Shown here piece by piece: positions 11,485 through 22,376 of a stretch of DNA of 64,000 nucleotides. Both the position numbers and the translations under genes were made by a program. The notes under the pieces were generated by a model. It made no database searches and was not told the origin of the DNA. It was given only the letters and a program-made list of their open reading frames with translations. This DNA comes from Pyropia yezoensis. Taxonomy: Eukaryota > Rhodophyta > Bangiophyceae > Bangiales > Bangiaceae. Position 1 is the stretch's first letter, and each line of letters opens with the position of its first letter. The stretch covers positions 21,922,020 to 21,986,019 of the forward strand of contig CM020620.1 of the NCBI GenBank assembly GCA_009829735.1, given 5' to 3'.

Positions 11485-12084
11485 ATGACGCTGCACGTGA
11501 CAAAGGCCAAGTGGTCGACGTGAGACTGCATCGTCACGGACGAGTCCGGCTCCAAGGTGGCCGACACCCACCTGGGCAGCCTTGTCCGCGACTCCAGGGG
11601 CACCATCACCCTGGCCGCCCGCGATGGCGCGCCGCCCCAGACGCTTACGGTGACGCGCCAGGACCACACGTGGGTGCTCTATGACGACCAGGGGAAGCGC
11701 ATCGCAGTGTCGTCGCGGACGTCCTTCTTTCGCAGCGGCCTCATCGTCACCCTCGACGGCAGCGGCGGCGGCGGCCGCGGCGGCGGTGCGGGGGGCGGGG
11801 CGGACGCCCGCGGCGAGCCCACCGCGCTGGTGTGGTGCCGGCGGCGGCTGTTTAGCCGCTCCTTTGAAGCGCACGCGGCCATCCCCGACCCCGGGGGGAA
11901 GGCTGGCCGTGTGGGCAAGGGCGCCCGCCTGGGCGGCCTGACCATCGCGTCGGCCTTCAAGTGCACCACCTCGGTGGGCGACTTTGACGACGCCACCCTC
12001 CCGCTGACGGCACAGCTGTTTCTGATCTGGCTCGCCACGGAGCGGTGGCGGCGTGACGACGCCGGGGGCGCCAACGCTGCCTAA
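11485..12084 (+). CDS. LURP-one-related-like protein, in-frame TGA
   Basis: From the ATG at 11485 the frame reads MTLHVTKAKWST, a TGA at 11521-11523, then DCIVTDESGSKV and on to the stop at 12084. The strand-like pattern (L.V.K, D..VTDE.G.KV, LVRDSRGT, then a second V..W.LYDD.G) resembles the repeating beta hairpins of LURP-one/DUF567 (tubby-C superfamily) proteins. The C-terminal helix (LPLTAQLFLIWLATERW) fits that fold's final helix. A Gly-rich insert lies at about 11757-11815. Coding character on both sides of the TGA suggests it is a recent nonsense change or sequence error rather than the true boundary; otherwise translation would have to begin downstream of it. The family assignment is tentative. 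Confidence 0.4.
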
Positions 12085-12558
12085 ATTTAGGCGACGGGGG
12101 GGGGGAGGGCACGATCGGAAGGGAGGCAAGGGGAGGGCGGCGGGGCAGGGTGGCAGACGGCACCACCGCCGCTGCCGCGCGGGCGCCCCCCCCCCCCCCC
12201 CCCTCCGCCCATGCCGAGAGTGGTGCGCGCGTGCCGCCGGCAGCGGTCGCGGGGCTAGCGCTGCGCGCGGCCACCCTGCGTTGCGCGCCTGGGGGCGCGT
12301 CATTTTCCTCACCATCAATGTGTACCAAGTTCATCTATTTTTAAACACTTTGGGCCCAACCTTGGCCAGATCGCCTTGGCCGTCGTATCGCCGCCACTGC
12401 CACCACCCGCCGCCACCCCACCCGCCGCCACCCCACCCGCCGCCACCCCACCCGCCCGTTTCCTGCCTCTCGGTGTCCGCTGCCGTGCCCGCGGCTGCGA
12501 CAACCGCCCGAGCCACCCCCCCCCTCCAACCCCCCCCCCCCCTTCAGGCCTCTCGTCC
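12085..12558. other. intergenic
   Basis: Spacer between the LURP-like and HDAC genes. It holds a short imperfect tandem repeat, CCACCCGCCGCCACCC-like, at about 12400-12450. ATTTTTAAACAC at about 12337-12348 is the only AT-rich patch and could be promoter sequence. Confidence 0.4.
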
Positions 12559-12878
12559 ATGGGCCCCCACGCGGCGGCGTTTCTGACCGGCGCCACTGCC
12601 TGGCGAGGCGGAGCCGGCCGCCTACGGCCCGCCGCCGCCGCGGCGGCCGCCGTCGCCACCGCCACCGCCACCGCCACCGGCCGCCGGCGGTGCGTCCGGG
12701 CGGCGGCCGCGCCGCCGCCGCCGCCGCCGCCGTCGTCCCTGCCACCGCCGCCGCCACCGCCGGTGCGGTCGCCGGCGTCCCCGTCGACGCCGCGGGCGGC
12801 AGGACCGGCGGCAGCCGCCGCCGCCGCGGCGGTGGCGGCCGCGGCAGCGTCGGCGGCAGCGTCCCCGACGGCGGGGCG

Positions 12879-12911
<33 letters not shown>

Positions 12912-14810
12912 ACCCCCTCACCCGCTTTTTGCCCGTCCCCCCCGGCATCCCCCCGCCCCCCCCCCCGCCCGCGGCGGCCGCCCTCACCCTCTACTACAGC
13001 GACGTGTACCCCCTGCCGCTGCCGCCCACCCACCGGTTCCCAGCGGCCAAGTACGCGGCGGTGCGGGCGGCGCTGGCCGCCGCCCCGGCCATGGCCGACG
13101 TTGCCTGGCGGGTGGCCCCCCCGGCCAGCCGCGCGCAGCTGGCCACCGCCCACACCCCGGCGTACGTGGACGCGGCGCTGACGGGCGCCCTCTCCGCCGC
13201 GGCGGTCCGCGCGACGGGCTTCCCGTGGTCCCCCGACGCGGCCGTGCGCGCCGCCGCGTCGACGGGGGGGACGGTGGCGGCGGCGTTGGGGGTGCTGGGC
13301 GTCACGGGGGGGGGGGGGGGGAGGGGGGGGGGCGCATTGCGGGGCACGTTGCGGGGGGGACCCACCACGCGCATGCGGACCGCGGGGCGGGTAGGTGAGG
13401 ACGGAGCCGGAAGGGGGGGTTGGTGCGGGTGCTCGTGGAGAGAGGCAGGGGGTTGGGGTGGGGGGGGGGGGGGGGGGGGGAAGCGGGAACGGTGAAGCCT
13501 GCCGTCACCGCCACTGCCGTCGCTGCTGACACCGCCGGTGCTGCCGTCGCTGTGGCCCGGGGAAGGGGTGCTGTCGCCGCGGGACACGGCGGCGGCGGCG
13601 GCGGCTGTGGCAACGGCAACGGCGGCAACAGCGGCGGCGGCGGCGGCGGTGGCAGTGGCGGCTGCCCGTCGGTGGGTAGGCGCGCCCACGGCTGCTGCTC
13701 CCGGCGTTGCTCGAGCCTAACGTGCGGTGCCCCCGGCTGTTGCCTGCTCTGTCATTGCCCTGTCCCCCCATTCCCCCTTCCCCCCGCCCCTCCGTTTTTC
13801 ACTGTGCATCCCGTTTCCCACCTCCCCTCCCCCCCTTCCCCCCCCCCCCCCCAGGCTTTTGTGTTTTCAATGACATTGCCGTTGCCACCCGGGTGGTCCA
13901 GGCGGTCCACCCCGCCGCCGCCGCCCGCGTCCTCATCATTGACCTGGACGTCCACGCCGGCGACGGGACGGCCGCCCTCTTCCCCCCCCCCCCCGGCCAC
14001 CCGGCGGGCACGCCCCTCCCCCGCGGCACCCCCGCCGCCCCGACGGTCACGACGCTGTCCCTCCACGGCGCCACCAACTGGCCGCCCGTCAAGCCGCCGT
14101 CCACCTACGACCTCCCCATGGCCGACGGCGCCACCGACGCGGACGTCCTCACCGCCCTCGCGGCGGCCATCCCGCGCGTCGTCGCCGCCACCGACCCGAC
14201 GCTTATCTTTTACCAGGCGGGTGTGGACGCGCTCGCCGCCGACACGCTTGGCCGGCTGGCCATGACGCCCGCCGGCCTCCGCCGCCGCAACCGCCTCGTC
14301 TACCGCACCGCCCTGGCGGCGGGCGTGCCGCTGGTGGTCACCATGGGGGGGGGGTACACCCGGCCCGTCGATGCGAGCGTGGCCGCCCACGCGGACGTCT
14401 ACCTCGACGCGCGGGCGGCGCTGCGGGAGGTGCCGCCGCCGGGGGAGGGGGGGGGTGAAGATGGGGGGGGGGGTGAAGTGTGGGGGGGGGGGGGGGGGGG
14501 GGACGAACCCCGCGCACCGCACCGTGCCGCCTCCACCGACGCCGGCAGTGGCCGCAGCGGATGCGGGGCCGGGGGGGGGGGAAGGGGGGGTGCCCTCGGC
14601 CTGTTCGTGGGTTGGGCGCCCGCTGCAGTGGCCGGCGCGCCGTGGCGGCTCCCGGCGCCCCCGCCCGTGCCGACGCCGGTGGGCGCGCTCCCCGTGGGGC
14701 GGAAGGGGGCCGGCGGTGGCGTGGCAGCGATCGTCGCGAGAACGTGGACATTGCGGTGGGGCTCTGCGAGCGACGGCGACAACGGCGGTCATGCTGTACG
14801 GTACCTGTAG
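12559..14810 (+). CDS. histone deacetylase family protein (class IV/AcuC-like)
   Basis: Zn-dependent deacetylase of the arginase/deacetylase fold. Recognisable parts in order: LYYSDVYPLPLPPTHRFP..KY (13001-13050); GFPWSP; AGGTHHA with the catalytic His pair (13355-13370); DRGAG|FCVFNDIA across the intron; DLDVHAGDGT with the metal-binding Asp and His (13940-13970); LSLHGA.N; QAGVDALAADTLGRL with the second metal Asp; and MGGGY with the catalytic Tyr. The 'LPPTHRFP..KY' start is typical of the bacterial/HDAC11-like branch. An Ala/Arg/Ser-rich N-terminus from the ATG at 12559 could be an organelle transit peptide. Two frame breaks, in the C run at about 12882-12911 and the G run at about 13306-13331, separate blocks that otherwise join; the intron is 13391-13854. 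The part after about 14430 is low complexity and its end is uncertain. Confidence 0.75.
13391..13854 (+). other. spliceosomal intron in the HDAC gene
   Basis: The donor GTAGGTGAGG follows ...GAC CGC GGG GCG G. The acceptor is a long C-rich pyrimidine tract ending CCCCAG before GCTTTTGTG. Joining gives DRGAGFCVFND, which restores the conserved 'G.CVFND' block of the deacetylase. Length 464 nt, phase 1. It contains G runs and GCC repeats. Confidence 0.8.
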
Positions 14811-15057
14811 CACTGCCCGCCCCCTGACCGTCAGCGGCTCCCCGTCCAGCTCGTGCTCCCGCGCGTGACCGCAGCACCGAGAGCCTGGAGGAGCACTCAA
14901 AGGGCCGCGGCTGGGTGACGGACAACACGACCGAGCCTCTGTCTTGCTTGTCCCCGGCGCGCAGCCTGTAGCACCTCCCTCTGGTCCACCCCCTTCCCCA
15001 TTCTCATCCCTGGTTCCCCCACCCCGTCGTCTGCTCGACCACCTCCCCCCCCCCTCC

Positions 15058-16288
15058 CTACTCCCCCCCTCCCGGTCCTTCAAAGTCGTCTGGCAGCAGG
15101 CCGCCCCCCCCGCCGTGGGCGGACGGCGGCAACTCCCCCCACGACGACGAGCCCGCAGATGCCAAGGACGACGAGCCCGCCAATGACAGCGACGACGATG
15201 CGACGCGGGGGGTGTAGGCAGACACGGCGCCCGTGTCGGTCGAGGACGTCACCGCCGTCACGCCAGTGGTCCCCGTGGCGGTGGTGCCCGTCGTGGCCGA
15301 GGAGCCGCCGCTGTCCCGCCCGGTGGTGGTGGTGGTTGGGGGGGGGGGGGTGGTGCTTGTCGGGGTGTCGGGCGTGCCGCCACGTGGCGGGCCGGCCCGG
15401 GCGGCGACGGTAGTGGTGGCCGCGTCGGCGGCGGCAGCGTCGGCGGTGGCGGCCTCTCCGCCCTTGTCAACAGCGGCGGTGGCGGCCCACGCGACGGGGG
15501 CGTCGGCCACCGTAGGGCCGCCGGCCACCGCGGGCGGCCGGTATGGGCGCCACGCCCAGGGGTCCCCGGCAGCGTCCCGGCCGCCGCACCCCGCGGGCGT
15601 CCACCCACGGCCTACAATGCCGACCATGCCCGTGATGAGCGACAGGCGCGTCGCGGCGGCTGCCGCCGCCGCCGCCGCGCCGGCCGCCGACGTCTTGGTC
15701 GCCGCCGCCGGCGCCTTCCGCCCCTCCCCGGCGGAGGCGTCGTCCCCCTTGGCCGCCCCGCCCTCCGCCGCTCCCGCCCCGGCGGCCTCCCACGCGGCAT
15801 CGTCTGTCAAGCTGCTCCCCGGGCTCCCCCCCGCCTTGGCCCCCCCGAGCTCCGTGCCCGTCCCCCGCCGCCCCGCCGTATCCACCGCCAGCCACAGGCT
15901 GCCGACCATCACCTCGGTCGCCGACGCGCCCGGTGGCGGCGGGTCGGTCACCCGCCGCGGCCGCTGCCGCGGCCCGGCGGCCGCCGCCGACGGCGGCGGC
16001 GACGACGACGACGACAACGGCGTCGGCGGCGACGGTGGACACGGGCACGGGCACGGCCGCGGCCGCGGCCGCGGCGACGGCGGCTGCAGCGACGGCGGCG
16101 CCCCGCCAAGGCGGCGGCGGCGGGCGCTCGACGCGGCCACCGCGGCGGCGGCGACCGCCGCCACCCCCACCAGCCCGGCCGAGATGCCGATGAGCGGCAG
16201 CGCCCACGCGGGCACGCCCCCCACCGACGACGACGACGCGCCGGTGCGGGGGGCGGGGGACGCCGCCGGCGGACCCCCGCCGCCGCCC

Positions 16289-16354
<66 letters not shown>

Positions 16355-18292
16355 GCCGCACCGGCTGATACGTACACGACCGCCCCGCCGGGGATGCGCG
16401 CCGCGGCGGCGGTGGCGGCGGTGGTGAGGGCGGCGGCGAGCGGCGGCCCGCCGCCGCCGGCGGGCGGGCGTGGCGGTGGGGGCGGGGACGGCGGCGGGGG
16501 CGTCCCCGCTGCGGGTGCCGTCTCCGCGGCGGGCGGCACGACCGCGTAGGTGAGGACCGCTGCTGCCGGTGAGCCGCCGCCCCCACCCCCGCCGCCGCCG
16601 CCGCCGCCGCCGCCACCGCCGCCGCCACCGCCGCCGCCACCGCCGCCGCCACCGCCGGCCGGCATGGCAGGGCGGGTGGCCAGTCCGACCAGCCGCACGG
16701 TCGACCCGGCCGGGGCGGCGGCGGTGAGGGCGGCGGCAATCGCCGCTACCCGTGCCGCCGACACATTGACGCCAACCGCCCAGCCGGGGAGGGCCACCCC
16801 AATGGCCAAGGGCGCGGCGGCGACGGCGGCGGTGCCGCCACCGCCGCCGCCCCCCCCCCCGCCGCCGCCACCGTGCAGTGGCGGGTGGGGTGACGGCGGC
16901 GGCGGGGGCGTGGCCACCGCCGCGGGAGCAATGGGCCACACCCACCCCCGCCCGTCGGCGGCCCTGCCCGTCGGCGCCATCACCGCGGGCACCCCCCCGA
17001 CGGTGAGGGTGGCCAGAGTGAGGGTGCCGCCGCCACCCGCGGGCGCGGGGGGCGTCACCACCCACACGCCATCCCCCGCCGCCGCGCCCGCGTCCGCCTC
17101 GCCTGCAGTGTCCCTGCCAGTGTCGTTGGCCGTGGCGGCGGCGCTGACGCCGTCGGCGCCGGCAGTGGGGAGCAGCGCCGCGACGGTGATGGTGGTGGGG
17201 GTGGGGGTGGGGGTGCCGCGGGGGGGCAGGGACGGGGGCGGTGCGGCCGTGCCATTGCCGCCGCCGCCACCCCCCCCTCCGCCACCGCCGCCGCCGCCCC
17301 CGCCCCGCCGTGCCACCCGAAACGTCACCGCCACGCGCCCGCCGCGGGCGGCGTTGCGCAGCGGCAACCGCACGCGGCTGCCATAGGCGTCGACGGCGGC
17401 GGGCGGCGCGCCCGGCGTGGCCGCCGCCGCCCCGGCGGCGGGGGCGGGCAGGTAGGGCGGGGGCCTCCCCGTCACCGCCACCCGCGCGGTGGTGGTGGCC
17501 GTCCACCCGCCGTCCCCGCCGCTGCCGGCGGCGGTGCTCCGGGCGCCCGCGGCCGCCGACACGGTCAGCCGCACCACCCCCACCCCGACGGCGTACGGGG
17601 CCACCCGGACGGCTACTGCCAGCCCCGTCGGGCCAGTGCGGGTGGCGGGGCCCACCGGGCACGCCGCCGTTGGGGTGGCCGCGGGGCGGCCGCCACCGCC
17701 GCGGGGGAGGAGATTGCCGCCGCACCCGTCATCCGTGGCGGCGGCGGCGGCGGCGGGAGCGGGCCCCGGCGATGCCGACGGCGGTGGCGGCGACGGCGGC
17801 GGCGGTGAGGGCGGCGGCGGCGGCAGCGACAACACCCCGCCGCCGTCGTGCATGACCGCCGCGGTGAGGGTGGCGAGGCGGCCGTGGCGGCCGCCAACGC
17901 CAGTGGCCGCTGGTGGGGGCACGGCAGTAACGGCAAGGGGGGGGGGAGGGGGTGGTGGGGGGGTGCCGCTGCCATTGACGCTGCCGCTGCCATTGCCGCC
18001 GCCGCCGCTGCCGCCGCCGCCGCCGCTGCCGCCGCCGCCGCCGCTGCCGCTGCCGCTGCCGACCCACCCTCCTGACACCCCGCCGGCGGCAACGGCCACG
18101 CCGGGCGCCACGAGCTCCCCCCGCACCACAACCGCGACGGCCGGGGCGCCGTCCCCTGCCGCCGCCGCCTCCGCCGCCGCCGCCGTCGCTGCGGGCACCC
18201 CTGTCAGGGTGTAGGCCCACACGCCCACCCCCGGTGGCGGGGGGGGCCCAAACGTGACCGTCACGACGGGGGATGCCCGCTCGTTGCCGCTT

Positions 18293-18351
<59 letters not shown>

Positions 18352-18789
18352 CGTTGTGACGGTGGCGGCCACGCCTGCCGGGGTGGCCACCGTCCACACG
18401 CGGTCGCCGGCGCCCGCGGCGGCGGGCAGCACAAACGACACGGCCGTGCCGGCGGGCGGCAGCGTGTGGAGGACGGGTGGCGGGGGCAGGGGCGGGGGTG
18501 GGTGTGTGGGAGGAGGAAGGCGGGGGAGGGAGCCGCCGGCGGAGGCGGTCGGGGTGCCCCGCTCCACGGCGGCGGCGGCGGCGGGGGGGGGAGGGGAAGT
18601 GGTGGAACTGCCCTGTTCGCCCAGGAGTGGTACGACTGCGAGCAACAGGAGGCACAGGGATAGTCCCCTGTTCCTGGCCGGCGCGAGATGGATGCCGCCA
18701 TGCCGCCGCCGCCGCTGGGGGCAGCGGAGGGGGGGGTGGCGGGAGGGAGCGCGGGGAAGGGGAGGCAGGGGGGGATGGGGGCCGCCCAT
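15058..18789 (-). CDS. predicted type I single-pass membrane protein, Gly-rich
   Basis: The frame from the ATG at 18789 encodes 1243 residues. A hydrophobic signal sequence (LSLCLLLLAVVPLL) lies about 40-55 residues in, after an Arg/Pro-rich leader. The long ectodomain has Val/Thr-rich beta-like stretches (DRVWTVATPAGVAATV, VWAYTLTGVP, RVRLPLRNAARGGRVAVTFR) separated by poly-Gly runs of up to ~27 residues. A transmembrane helix (AWALPLIGISAGLVGVAAVA, residues ~853-880) is followed by the stop-transfer RRRR. The cytoplasmic tail is Ser/Thr-rich. The Gly runs are encoded by CCG/GCC microsatellites at about 16272-16350, 16577-16655 and 18294-18350. I do not recognise the ectodomain family; cell-surface or wall-facing function is inferred from topology. 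Confidence 0.55.
16272..16350. repeat. (CCG)n microsatellite inside coding sequence
   Basis: About 26 nearly perfect CCG triplets on the + strand, read as poly-Gly by the gene on the - strand. Two similar tracts (16577-16655, 18294-18350) lie in the same gene. Confidence 0.8.
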
Positions 18790-20240
18790 GGGGAGGGCGC
18801 GCCCTGGTCGCTGCGGCCTCGCAGGACGCGAGCAGCCGGCGTGGGGAGGGGCGGGGAGGGGAGGCGGGGGTGTCCCAACGTCGGCAGGTGTGTTGACGGG
18901 GGAGGATGGCGGGGCGGGGGGCAAGGGGGGGGAGCAGGACAAAAAAGAGTGGCAAAGAAGGACGGTGTTGGGGCAACCGGGGAGGTGGGTGAAGGTTAGT
19001 GGGCAAGTTACGCAGGTAAGCGACCGGGGGGGGGGGGGGGGGGGGGGGGGGAGAGGTCGCAGGGGTGTCTTGGCTACGGGACCAGCAAGGGGGAAGGGAT
19101 CGCGGGGGGCTGGCGACCTTCCCCCCCCCGCTCTTAAGGCCCTCGCGCCCACGCGACCGCGTCGGTGCAATACTCAGCGGGTAACGCGGTGGGTGGGTGG
19201 GGGGGGGTGTCGCCGGCCCTGGTGAGCGGGCGGGGAGCAGCCAACGGTGGGTTGGGGGGGAGACACGTCGACCCGCAGCTCAACGTCCGCCACCCCCCTC
19301 CCGCCACCGCCACCGCACCCCTCCTCCGTCACCGTCGCGCCACTGTGGGAGACACCGTGTGGGTGGTGGCGTGCCCAAGGCCAGCGGGTGGGCGGCGTTT
19401 TTTTTTTTTTTGAACAGCGTGTCTGAGCTCGGACACGAACAACCCCCGGTGGCCCCCCCGCAGCCCCCCCCCCGAGACATAACAGGTGGGTGCGCGCCGC
19501 GGTGACGAGAACTCCCCATTGACGCTTGGCCGGCTGAGGACCCTGCCACCCACACTGGTGGTGGTACTGTACGTGCAGCAGCGTGTGAGCGCCGGGCCCT
19601 GCGGAGGGAGTGGGGGTCGGGTGTGGGCGAGGGTGGAACCTGCGTTCCCGCCACCCGCCAGCCCATTGCCGCCGACTTCAATCGACCGTTTCGCCGTGTC
19701 CTACCCGCCGCGCCCCTCGGATGCGCGCCGCCACCGCACCCCTTTCTTGATCGCAACAGACCACAGAAGCTTCGAAAATCTCGACAATGGATATGAGCAC
19801 CCATTCTCCCACGAGCATTGCCACGGAGCCCCTGCATCCACGGCTCGGATGAGATCCGCGGCCGTGGAGCTGACACCACTATGGATTGACACCAATGCTG
19901 AGTGGGCTTGGGTGCAAAAAGGGGCCGTTGTATGCAGTACATACGTACGCGTGGAGTGTACTTGAAGAACACTTTCTTTGGGCTCCGGGAAAATAGTCAG
20001 TGGGCCGGGCGGTACATACGTCTGTTGTGGCAGCTCGCGCCTCGAGAGTTTGGATCTTGAGCGCCCACACCTCGAGAATTCGGATCACGAGCGTGCGCGC
20101 ACCTCGTGGAGTCCAGAGGATGAGGGGGAAACTCGAAGGGGCCGCACTCAGCAAGCATGCCGCGCCTTCAAAACAGCGCGCACTGGTGCCGCAATGGCCA
20201 GGAGGGGTCACGGCACCCACAAATCCAACCTCAGTAACGG
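18790..20240. other. intergenic
   Basis: GC-rich up to about 19700, with G26 at 19026-19051 and T12 at about 19390. From about 19700 composition is balanced. A short two-unit repeat built on CCTCGAGA..TTNGGATC..GAGCG lies at 20040-20095. No gene recognised. Confidence 0.5.
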
Positions 20241-20800
20241 CGGCCGCCGCACGAGCGGCCGCGCCACCTCGGTGTCGGCCGCCAAGCAGGCGGCCGCACC
20301 ATCCTCATCAGCGGCCGCCCCGTTGGCGGCCGCCAGTTCCAGGATGCCGGCCGCCACGCAGGCGGCCGCTCCTTCCGCGACGACGGCCGCCAAGTAGGCG
20401 GCCGCTTGATCAGCATTGTCGGCCGCCGAGTAGGCGGCCACTTCGCTAAGTAGGCGGCCGCTTGATCAGCATTGTCGGCCGCCGCACGGGCGGCCGCGCC
20501 ACCTCGGTGTCGGCCGCCAAGCAGGCGGCCGCGCCACCTCGGTGTCGGCCGCCAAGCAGGCGGCTGCACCGTCCTCATTGGCGGCCGCCCCTTACGCGCC
20601 CGCTCCTTCTGCAACGACGGCCGCCAAGTAGGCGGCCGCTTGATCAGCATTGTCGGCCGCCAAGTAGGCGGCCACTTCGCTAAGTAGGCGGCCGCTTGAT
20701 CAGCATTGTCGGCCGCCGCACGGGCGGCCGCGCCACCTCGATGTCGGCCGCAGGGCGGGTGGCCGCGCCACTTTGGTGTCGTCCACCACAGGGGCGGCCG
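20241..20800. repeat. array of regularly spaced 21-bp palindromes
   Basis: About 13 full and several partial units of CGGCCGCC-N5-GGCGGCCG, two 8-base arms that are perfect reverse complements. They are separated by 14-15 base spacers, giving a period of 35-36 bp (12 codons). Loops fall into a few types (AAGTA, AAGCA, GCACG, GAGTA). Spacers do too: CTTGATCAGCATTGT about five times, CGCCACCTCGGTGT about four, and pairs of CACCRTCCTCATYRG and CTCCTTCYGCRACGA. A block of about 240 bp appears to be duplicated within the array. Frames are open on both strands simply because the unit lacks stops; neither looks like a gene. Each unit contains or nearly contains a NotI-type GCGGCCGC core. Confidence 0.85.
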
Positions 20801-20880
20801 CACCTCAGGATCTTCCTCTCACTTGCTCTCGGTCGCTCTCCTGTCTGTCTGGCCTGCTGCTTGTTTCTCGGGGTCGGGGG

Positions 20881-21076
20881 TCACTCTCCCCCGGAGCGGT
20901 GTGATGAACCTCCCACAGGGAGGACGTAGACCCCGCCTGTCGCTGAGCGCCGTGGCGCCTGGTTGCCGCGGTCGCGCAGCGGCAGCCCTCTCGTCTGCCG
21001 CCGCTGAGCGGGGGAGTGCACTCCCCTGCGCGGTGGGGTGAACTTCCCACAGGGGAGACGTAGCCCTCCGCCTGTC
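20881..21076. repeat. pair of ~60-bp direct repeats
   Basis: 20881-20940 and 21017-21076 share CGGTG..GTGAAC.TCCCACAGGG, then GACGTAG and CCGCCTGTC, roughly 80% identical and 136 bp apart. They lie directly beside the palindrome array. Confidence 0.55.
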
Positions 21077-21539
21077 TCTTGGAACTATAAACGGACAGTC
21101 AACTGGCACTTACTCTTCTCGCCGAAACGCCGCTTTCGAGCAAGCCTGGAACTCCATTCGCTGAAGCGCTGCCGCTGTCCACTTTGTGCAATTGACACCG
21201 CCACAATATTATGTTCGGATCCTTGTAAAATCAAGATTAGGCTTTTGGGAGGGCCAATCATCGACGTGGGATGCGCTGCAAGCGGGTGATTGCTCAGCCT
21301 CATCCTCCTTGTCCACACAGCCCCGCCTCAATCCTTCCCTGTAAAGGATTGCGAGTGGGGAAGGGTCTCGCTGGTCCGCGAAACGGAACACCGGGCCGCC
21401 AACGGGCTCGCGACCCAGCAATGAAGCAACAGGCACCGACGGTGAAGAGGTGGGAAGAGAAGGACCACCGCAAACTGGCTGACACCGCCCGCCCCTCCCA
21501 GCGCGACTCACCGGCAGCTCAAGTGCGCACCCGCCCCTC

Positions 21540-22376
21540 TCACAGGCGCCCCTCCTCGGGCGGCCGCTCCGTGTCAACCATTTCTAGTCCTCCCTCGTCC
21601 GACGCCAGCCGGCCGTACGCCGCAACCCCCACCGGCGATAGCCCTGCGTACCACCAGTAGTGCTGGACGAGGAAGAGGGCGTCAAAAAAGAGACTCACGG
21701 CGGCGAGGCCAAGCTTGGCAACGTTGCCCACCAGGGGTGCCCAAGAGCCCATCTGTACGCACCGTGTCAGCTGCTGGGCGAGCGAGAAGACGCCCCCCGT
21801 CGTGTCGCCGAGGACGCTCCCCACAGACCACCCGTCGGTGCTGCGGCGGCGCGCGTTGTGGACCGCCTGGGGGATGTATTTGAGGAAGCTGGCCACAACC
21901 TTGGCCCACGCCGCCCCGCCCAGCAGGTGGGACCACGACAGGCGGCCCGTGGCGGCCGCGGCCAGCGCGACAGCAAAGGCCGCCCACGACGCGGCCAGGG
22001 CGGCCGCCACCCCTGGGCGCACCGTCGGTAGAGGGGCCCCACCACTGCCTCCGCCACCGCGCCGCCGGTAGTAGACACACTGGGCGGCCACGAGCGCACA
22101 CAGCGCCGCACCGTGGACGGCAAACGCGGCGTCATTCCACTCAACGTGACTGTCCAGGCCGCCCGGGTGGCGCGCCGCCTGCAGCAGGCTGCCACACGTA
22201 TAAAAGGCGTAGGCCGCAAAGCCCGTCAGATTCAGGGCGGCCCAGTCCAGGGACACCCCCTCCACCGACCCCGTCCGGAAGATGAGTATCACCTGCGGGT
22301 ACCCGCTAACCGCCCAGGCGCTGGTGTAGATCCAGCCACACAGCGTGGCCACGACGGAGAGGGCGTCGACCTTCAT
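21540..22376 (-). CDS. CTNS: cystinosin-like PQ-loop transporter
   Basis: A 278-residue, seven-helix membrane protein starting at the ATG at 22376. Two PQ-loop motifs are present: SGYPQVILIFRTGSVEGVSL in the first half and KYIPQAVHNARRRSTDGWSV in the second. Each is followed by an N/D-rich continuation (LDWAALNLTGF; VLGDTTGGVFS), as in cystinosins, which export cystine from lysosomes or vacuoles with protons. Length fits the core of the family, without the long N-terminal lumenal extension of animal cystinosin. The tail contains YGRL, a YxxPhi-type sorting motif that could direct it to a lysosome or vacuole. Cystine as substrate is inferred from family membership. Confidence 0.85.
   Translation of the reverse strand: MKVDALSVVATLCGWIYTSAWAVSGYPQVILIFRTGSVEGVSLDWAALNLTGFAAYAFYTCGSLLQAARHPGGLDSHVEWNDAAFAVHGAALCALVAAQCVYYRRRGGGGSGGAPLPTVRPGVAAALAASWAAFAVALAAAATGRLSWSHLLGGAAWAKVVASFLKYIPQAVHNARRRSTDGWSVGSVLGDTTGGVFSLAQQLTRCVQMGSWAPLVGNVAKLGLAAVSLFFDALFLVQHYWWYAGLSPVGVAAYGRLASDEGGLEMVDTERPPEEGRL

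Noticed and set aside
20241..20800. CRISPR array
   Set aside because: Palindromic repeats with regular spacers resemble one, but the host is eukaryotic, repeats (21 bp) and spacers (14-15 bp) are too short, spacers recur many times, and no cas genes are near.
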